From Streptomyces flavotricini (GTDB lineage Bacteria; Actinomycetota; Actinomycetes; Streptomycetales; Streptomycetaceae): 64,000 bases of DNA. Numbering within the stretch: position 1 is the stretch's first letter; each line of letters opens with the position of its first letter. A program made the position numbers and the translations under genes. Under the pieces are notes generated by a model. It was given only the letters and a program-made list of their open reading frames with translations, was not told the origin of the DNA and made no database searches. The stretch is from the NCBI RefSeq assembly GCF_020639365.1, contig NZ_JAINUL010000001.1:6684867-6748866 (forward strand). Reading direction: 5' to 3'. Shown here in pieces: positions 58,237 to 64,000 of this stretch.

Positions 58237-60002
58237 CGCCGCCGAGCCAGCCGCCCGCCCAGCCCTCCCGCTACGCCGCCAAGCCGTGGCTGGCCCTGCT
58301 CAGCCCCGCCCAGCGCGCCCCGGTCTCCCCGCCGCCCAGCCTGCTGCACGCCTTCCGCGAGGCCGTCGCCCGCGCCCCCGGACGCACCGCGCTGGCCTAC
58401 TTCGACGGCCGCATCGGCTACGCGGAGACCGACGCGCTCTCCGACTCCGTCGCCGGCCACCTCGCCGCGCACGGCATCGGCCGCGGCGACCGGGTCGCCG
58501 TCATGCTCCAGAACACCCCGCACTACGTGCTCGCCGTCCTGGCCGCCTGGAAGGCCGGAGCGGTGGTCGTCCCGCTCAACCCCATGTACAAAGCGGGCGA
58601 GATCGGGCACATCCTGCGCGACTCCGGGGCCGCCGCGCTGGTCTGCGACGGCCGCGCGTGGACGGCGTACGCGGCCGACGCGGTCCGTGGCACGGCCGTG
58701 CGGATCGCCCTGACGGCCTCGGACCGGGACTTCCAGACCCGGAACGACCCGCGCGTCTTCACCCCGGCGGAGCCCGCGCCGCGGGAACGGGACGCCGCTT
58801 TGACCGCCGGGCGGGACGCGGGGCAGGCCGCTCCGGTCACCCCGGTGCCCCCCTCCGACCTCACCCCTGCCGACCTCACCCCTGCCGACCTCACCGCCGT
58901 GGCCCGGCTGGGCCGTCCCGCCCCGCCGGACCCCGCCCTCACCGCCGCCGACACCGCGCTCATCAGCTACACCTCCGGCACCAGCGGCACCCCCAAGGGC
59001 GCCATGAACCCGCACGGCGCGCTCACCCACAACGCCGTCCGGCAGGTCACCGGGCACCCCCTTCCCGAGGGCGCCACCTACTTCGCCCTCGCCCCCCTCT
59101 TCCACATCACCGGCATGGTCTGCGAGCTCGGCGCCTGCTTCGCCAACGCCGGCACCCTCGTCCTCGCCCACCGTTTCGACGCCGGCGTCGTCCTCGACGC
59201 CTTCCTCGCACACCGCCCCGCCTACACCGTCGGCCCGGCCACCGCCTTCATGGCCCTCGCCGCCCACCCCGAGGCCACCGCGGACCACTTCGCCTCCTTC
59301 CAGGTGCTCTCCTCCGGCGGCGCCCCGCTCCCGCCCGCCCTCGTCGCGCGCCTGCGCGCCGCCTACGGCTTCTACCTGCGCAACGGATACGGCCTCACCG
59401 AGTGCACCGCCCCCTGCGCCTCCGTGCCCGTGCACCTCGAAGCCCCGGTGGACCCCGCCTCCGGCACCCTCTCCGTGGGCCTGCCCGGCGCCGACACGCT
59501 CGTACGGATCCTGGACGAGCAGGGCGCCGAGGTGCCCTTCGGCGAGACCGGCGAGATCGCCGTCCGCGGACCTCAGGTCGTCCCCGGTTACTGGGGTCTG
59601 CCCGCGGACACCGCCAAGGCCTTCCCGGACGGTGAACTGCGCACCGGAGACGTCGGGTTCATGGATGCGCAGGGCTGGCTCTACGTCGTCGACCGCAAGA
59701 AGGACATGATCAACGCCTCCGGGTTCAAGGTCTGGCCCCGCGAGGTCGAGGACGTGCTCTACACCCATCCCGCCGTGCGCGAGGCGGCCGTGGTCGGGGT
59801 CCCGGACCCGTACCGCGGCGAGAGCGTGAAGGCGTACGTGAGCCTGCGCCCCGGCGCCTCGGCGGAGCCGGAGGAGCTCTCCTCGTACTGCGCCGCGCGC
59901 ATCGCGGCGTACAAGTACCCGCGCCAAGTCGAGATCCTGCCTGTCCTGCCGAAGACGACGAGTGGCAAGATCCTGCGACGGGAACTGCGCGACCGGGGCT
60001 GA
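58233..60002 (+). CDS. Acyl-CoA synthetase (AMP-forming ligase)
   Basis: 589 aa from GTG 58233. AMP-binding motif ISYTSGTSGTPKGAMNPHGAL; further YGLTECTAP, GELRTGDVGFMDAQGWLYVVDRKKDMINASGFKVWPREVEDVL and the C-terminal catalytic Lys in LPKTTSGKILRREL. The enzyme activates a carboxylic acid to its CoA thioester; chain length is not predictable. A linker at nt about 58850-58900 contains a duplicated SDLTPADLTPADL segment encoded by tandem 15-bp DNA repeats. It is the second gene of the SDR - ligase - TetR unit. Confidence 0.92.
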   Translation: MTPPSQPPAQPSRYAAKPWLALLSPAQRAPVSPPPSLLHAFREAVARAPGRTALAYFDGRIGYAETDALSDSVAGHLAAHGIGRGDRVAVMLQNTPHYVLAVLAAWKAGAVVVPLNPMYKAGEIGHILRDSGAAALVCDGRAWTAYAADAVRGTAVRIALTASDRDFQTRNDPRVFTPAEPAPRERDAALTAGRDAGQAAPVTPVPPSDLTPADLTPADLTAVARLGRPAPPDPALTAADTALISYTSGTSGTPKGAMNPHGALTHNAVRQVTGHPLPEGATYFALAPLFHITGMVCELGACFANAGTLVLAHRFDAGVVLDAFLAHRPAYTVGPATAFMALAAHPEATADHFASFQVLSSGGAPLPPALVARLRAAYGFYLRNGYGLTECTAPCASVPVHLEAPVDPASGTLSVGLPGADTLVRILDEQGAEVPFGETGEIAVRGPQVVPGYWGLPADTAKAFPDGELRTGDVGFMDAQGWLYVVDRKKDMINASGFKVWPREVEDVLYTHPAVREAAVVGVPDPYRGESVKAYVSLRPGASAEPEELSSYCAARIAAYKYPRQVEILPVLPKTTSGKILRRELRDRG

Positions 60003-60028
60003 AAACAGCCGTACGGTCGTACAGCGGA

Positions 60029-60052
60029 TCGCACGGCTGGTCGCACGGCTGG
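60029..60052. repeat. Tandem 12-bp repeat upstream of the TetR gene
   Basis: TCGCACGGCTGG occurs twice in direct contact, 40-63 bp before the TetR start codon, and could be part of its regulatory region. Confidence 0.6.
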
Positions 60053-60091
60053 TCTCACGGACCAGGGAACAGGGAAGGGAAGGTCAGCGCC

Positions 60092-60697
60092 ATGGCTGCC
60101 AGGACCACGGAGCCCGAGGGCACGCACGAGACCCCGGTGCCGCAGCGGCTGCTGGCCGTCGCCACCCGGCTCTTCGCCGAACGCGGCTACGACCGCACCT
60201 CCGTCCAGGAGATCGTCGAGGCGGCCGGAGTCACCAAGGGCGCGCTCTACCACTACTTCGGATCCAAGGACGACCTGCTGCACGAGGTGTACGCGCGGAT
60301 GCTGCGCCTCCAGCAGCAGCGCCTGGACGTGGTGGCCGACTCCGGCGCCCCGGTCGAGGAGCGGCTGCGCGCCGCGGCCGCCGACGTGGTGGTCACCACC
60401 ATCGAGAACCTCGACGACGCGGCGATCTTCTTCCGGTCGATGCACCAGCTCAGCCCGGAGAAGTTCAAGCAGGTGCGGGCGGAGCGCCGGCGCTACCACG
60501 AGCGGTTCCGGGCGCTGGTCGAGGAAGGCCAGCGCACCGGGGTGTTCTCCACCGCCACCCCCGCGGACCTGGTGGTGGACTACCACTTCGGCTCGGTCCA
60601 CCACCTGTCCACCTGGTACCGGGCGGACGGTCCGCTCACGCCGCAGCAGGTCGCCGATCACCTCGCCGACCTGCTGCTGCGCGCCCTGCGCCCCTAG
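60092..60697 (+). CDS. TetR-family regulator of the SDR/acyl-CoA ligase operon
   Basis: 201 aa. DNA-binding domain: PQRLLAVATRLFAERGYDRTSVQEIVEAAGVTKGALYHYFGSKDDLLHEVYARML. The C-terminal domain (IFFRSMHQLSPEKFKQVRAERRRYHERFRALVEEGQRTGVFS) resembles the KstR2-type TetR group that senses acyl-CoA ligands. As the third gene after an SDR and an acyl-CoA ligase, it is likely to repress that operon through the ACCGACCGGT-type operator, with the acyl-CoA product as inducer. KstR2 itself controls sterol-ring catabolism, but no other genes of that pathway are in view. Confidence 0.87.
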   Translation: MAARTTEPEGTHETPVPQRLLAVATRLFAERGYDRTSVQEIVEAAGVTKGALYHYFGSKDDLLHEVYARMLRLQQQRLDVVADSGAPVEERLRAAAADVVVTTIENLDDAAIFFRSMHQLSPEKFKQVRAERRRYHERFRALVEEGQRTGVFSTATPADLVVDYHFGSVHHLSTWYRADGPLTPQQVADHLADLLLRALRP

Positions 60698-60739
60698 GGT
60701 CCCCGAGCCCCCGGACCCCAGCCGGGACCCCGGGGACCC
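60697..60739. terminator. Bidirectional hairpin between TetR and subtilisin genes
   Basis: GGGTCCCCG (60697-60705) and CGGGGACCC (60731-60739) form 9-bp arms enclosing a second short stem CCCGG/CCGGG. It lies between two convergent genes and could terminate both. Confidence 0.55.
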
Positions 60740-60745
60740 GGATCC

Positions 60746-61945
<1,200 letters not shown>

Positions 61946-62026
61946 CTGGAGAGTTCTCCTCTTGCTGACGTGTGGGGCGTCAAACTTTCTGGAGAACCCT
62001 GTTCCGATTGACAGGCGCAAATCAAG

Positions 62027-62054
62027 AACGTACCCGCGGTTCGGGGTTGTTCAA
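62027..62054 (-). promoter_or_regulatory. Possible promoter of the subtilisin gene
   Basis: On the minus strand TTGAAC (complement of 62049-62054), a 16-bp spacer and TACGTT (complement of 62027-62032) resemble a housekeeping-type promoter about 80 bp before the start codon. Confidence 0.4.
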
Positions 62055-62134
62055 CAAGGTTTCTTAAAAGGCCCCCCGCACCGCCTTCACGTCGCACATG
62101 AGTTCGCGAGAACTCCTGCACGATTCCTGCACGT

Positions 62135-63373
62135 TCAGGAGCGGCCCGCGTACTTCTTCAGCTCGCGGTGCGCCAGCGAGCGCTGGTGCACCTCGTCCGG
62201 CCCGTCCGCCAGCCGCAGCGTCCGCGCCGCCGCCCACAGCTCGGCCAGCGGGAAGTCCTGGCTCACCCCGCCCGCGCCGTGCAGCTGCACCGCGTCGTCC
62301 AGGATCCGGACCACCGCCCGCGGGGTCGCGATCTTGATGGCCTGGATCTCGGTGTGCGCGCCCCGATTGCCGACCGTGTCCATCAGCCAGGCCGTCTTGA
62401 GCACCAGCAGACGCAGCTGCTCCACCGTGACCCGTGCGTCCGCGATCCAGTTCTGCACGACCCCCTGCGCGGCCAGCTCCTTGCCGAAGGCGGTGCGGCC
62501 CACCGCGCGCCGGCACATCAGCTCGACGGCCCGCTCCGCCATGCCGATCAGCCGCATGCAGTGGTGGATCCGGCCCGGGCCGAGGCGGGCCTGGGCGATC
62601 GCGAAGCCGGTGCCCTCCTCGCCGATCAGGTTGGCGGCCGGCACCCGGGCCCCGTCGAAGACCACCTCGGCGTGGCCGCCGTGGTCGTGGTCCTCGTACC
62701 CGTACACGGTCATCGCGCGGCGCACCTCCACACCCGGGGTGTCGCGGGGGACCAGGATCATCGACTGCTGGCGGCGCGGATCGGTGCCGTCCGGGTCGGT
62801 CTTGCCCATGACGATGAAGACCTTGCAGTCCGGGTTCATGGCCCCGGAGATGAACCACTTGCGTCCGGTGACCGTGTACTCGTCGGCCCCGCCACCGCTC
62901 GCCGACCGCTCGATCCGCGTCTCGATGTTCGTCGCGTCCGAGGAGGCCACCTCCGGCTCGGTCATCGCGAAGGCGGACCGGATCTCCCCGGCCAGCAGCG
63001 GCTCCAGCCACTGCTTCTTCTGCTCCTCGCTGCCGAACTGCGCGAGCACTTCCATGTTGCCGGTGTCGGGGGCCGCGCAGTTGGTCGCCATCGGCGCCAG
63101 GTGCGGGCTCCGGCCGGTGATCTCGGCGAGCGGGGCGTACTGCAGGTTGGTCAGCCCGGCGCCGTGCTCCGCATCGGGCAGGAACAGGTTCCACAGGCCC
63201 TGACGGCGCGCTTCGGCCTTCAGTTCACCGAAGACGGCCGGGGTGTCCCAGGGCGAGGCCAGCCGTGCGCGCTGCTCGGCGGCGACGGGTTCCGCCGGGT
63301 ACACGTACTCGTCCATGAACGCGAGGAGCCGCTCGCGGAGTTCCTCGGTCCGGGCGTCGAATGCGAAGTCCAT
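62135..63373 (-). CDS. Acyl-CoA dehydrogenase, ACAD10/11-like
   Basis: 412 aa. Family landmarks: FAFDARTEELRERLLAFMDEYVYPAEP, GLWNLFLPD, FAMTEPEVASSDATNIET, RKWFISGAMNPDCKVFIVMGKTDP, GPGRIHHCMRLIGMAERAVELMCRRAVGRTAFGKEL and VQLHGAGGVSQDFPLAELWAAARTLRLADGPDEVHQRSLA. The last block matches the ACAD10/11-like group, where Asp-Gly-Pro-Asp-Glu replaces the YEGT motif of other dehydrogenases. It sits next to a phosphotransferase gene, which in mammalian ACAD10/11 is fused to the same dehydrogenase; together they degrade 4-hydroxy acids through a phosphorylated intermediate. Confidence 0.9.
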   Translation of the reverse strand: MDFAFDARTEELRERLLAFMDEYVYPAEPVAAEQRARLASPWDTPAVFGELKAEARRQGLWNLFLPDAEHGAGLTNLQYAPLAEITGRSPHLAPMATNCAAPDTGNMEVLAQFGSEEQKKQWLEPLLAGEIRSAFAMTEPEVASSDATNIETRIERSASGGGADEYTVTGRKWFISGAMNPDCKVFIVMGKTDPDGTDPRRQQSMILVPRDTPGVEVRRAMTVYGYEDHDHGGHAEVVFDGARVPAANLIGEEGTGFAIAQARLGPGRIHHCMRLIGMAERAVELMCRRAVGRTAFGKELAAQGVVQNWIADARVTVEQLRLLVLKTAWLMDTVGNRGAHTEIQAIKIATPRAVVRILDDAVQLHGAGGVSQDFPLAELWAAARTLRLADGPDEVHQRSLAHRELKKYAGRS

Positions 63374-63382
63374 GGGTGTGCC

Positions 63383-64000
63383 TCAGCCTTCCTGGCCGTT
63401 TGCGAAGGGCCGGCGGCCCTGGAGGGTGGTCAGACCGTGCTCGATGAACACCGGGACCAGATCGCCGATCCGGTCGAAGCCCGCGCCCACCGTCTGCCCG
63501 AGCGTGTAGCGGTAGTGGATGCCCTCGAGGATCACGGCGAGCTTGAACCAGGCGAAGGCGGTGTACCAGGCGATCGCGCTGGTGTCCCGCCCGGAGCGGG
63601 CGGCGTACCGCTCGACCAGCTCGGCCGGCGTCGGGTGGCCGGGCGCGCCGCTCGTCGTGCTGACCGGGGAGTCCGTCAGCCCCAGGTCCGAGCTGTACAT
63701 CACCAGCAGCCCGAGATCGGTCAGCGGATCCCCGAGCGTGGACATCTCCCAGTCCAGCACCGCCCGGATCGTGTCGTCCGGACCGCCGATCAGTACGTTG
63801 TCCAGCCGGAAGTCCCCGTGCACCACGGTCGGGGCGGGGGAGGCGGGAAGCGAGCGGCCGAGCGCGGCGTGCAGCTCGTCGATGCCCGCGAGTTCACGCC
63901 CCCGGGAGGCGTCGAGCTGCTTGCCCCAGCGCCGCAGCTGCCGGTCGAGGAAGCCCTCGGGGCGGCCGAAGTCGGCCAGGCCCACCGCCTGCGGATCCAC
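63383..64000 (-). CDS. APH-family phosphotransferase, ACAD11-type kinase (partial)
   Basis: The gene continues beyond the right end of the window; the visible 205 residues are its C-terminal part. The kinase catalytic loop VVHGDFRLDNVLIGG and the metal motif VLDWEMSTLGDPLTDLGLL are intact. This is the phosphotransferase module that partners ACAD10/11-like dehydrogenases in 4-hydroxyacyl-CoA catabolism. Its stop codon lies 9 bp before the dehydrogenase start codon on the same strand, so the pair is an operon. Aminoglycoside phosphotransferase, although the family name, is unlikely as the function. Confidence 0.88.
   Translation of the reverse strand: MDPQAVGLADFGRPEGFLDRQLRRWGKQLDASRGRELAGIDELHAALGRSLPASPAPTVVHGDFRLDNVLIGGPDDTIRAVLDWEMSTLGDPLTDLGLLVMYSSDLGLTDSPVSTTSGAPGHPTPAELVERYAARSGRDTSAIAWYTAFAWFKLAVILEGIHYRYTLGQTVGAGFDRIGDLVPVFIEHGLTTLQGRRPFANGQEG

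Overview
The window is chromosomal DNA from a Streptomyces species. The evidence is very high GC, GTG/TTG starts with GGAGG-type ribosome binding sites, rare TTA codons, a SepF-like protein and many TetR/GntR regulators. From memory (not checked), the gene order SepF-like - DnaE2/ImuB - lipase - LPMO - SGNH esterase - Ser/Thr kinase - hmgA - CitMHS - ALDH/ADH - SoxR follows the SCO1749 to about SCO1690 core region of S. coelicolor. I see no rRNA, tRNA, insertion sequence, prophage or CRISPR array.

Layout. 0-6.6 kb: tail of a glutaryl-CoA-dehydrogenase-like gene, a SepF-like gene (sflA), a membrane protein with an extreme cysteine-rich tail, a DUF1684 protein, a secreted streptogrisin-like protease and an alpha/beta hydrolase. 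6.7-9.2 kb: a two-gene FxSxx-COOH RiPP system, precursor plus radical SAM/SPASM maturase, whose C-terminal HExxH-like half has lost its HExxH motif. 9.3-11.6 kb: an adhE pseudogene with a truncated start, frameshifts and large internal deletions. 11.6-15.6 kb: a TetR regulator divergent from an NCS1 permease and a YtcJ-like amidohydrolase, with a perfect operator palindrome between them. 15.6-17.2 kb: a decayed SatP/YaaH-type transporter coupled to a DUF3533-like membrane protein. 17.4-21.9 kb: dnaE2 coupled to an imuB-like gene. 22-31.5 kb: secreted lipase, sortase-anchored LPMO, GNAT/DUF402 pair, GntR, nitrobindin, AAA ATPase, SGNH esterase with a TTA codon, and a Ser/Thr kinase.

31.5-44.5 kb: a CoA-transferase, an orphan type ISP-like specificity protein, a small protein with a repeated motif, GntR and homogentisate dioxygenase behind a clear promoter/dyad. 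These are followed by a beta-helix/cupredoxin/membrane-protein cluster of unknown role, a TetR and a molybdopterin oxidoreductase. 44.6-52.4 kb: a CitMHS transporter, an aldehyde/alcohol dehydrogenase pair, a TetR and an acyl-CoA dehydrogenase (sharing an operator with the aldehyde dehydrogenase), a YiaAB protein, and a TetR/MaoC pair sharing a 14-bp word. 52.4-57.4 kb: SoxR, a BKACE homologue with altered metal ligands, unknown proteins and a NamZ-type muramidase. 57.4-64 kb: an SDR - acyl-CoA ligase - TetR operon, a subtilisin with a TTA codon, an acyl-CoA dehydrogenase and a partial phosphotransferase.

Common themes are fatty-acid/aromatic/aldehyde catabolism under local TetR control and secreted hydrolases, two of which carry bldA-type TTA codons. 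Two genes of C2 metabolism (adhE, satP-like) are decaying within 7 kb of each other. The most distinctive items are the FxsA/FxsB pair, the distributed TetR operators, the Cys-rich tail protein, the probably non-catalytic BKACE homologue and the beta-helix/cupredoxin cluster.
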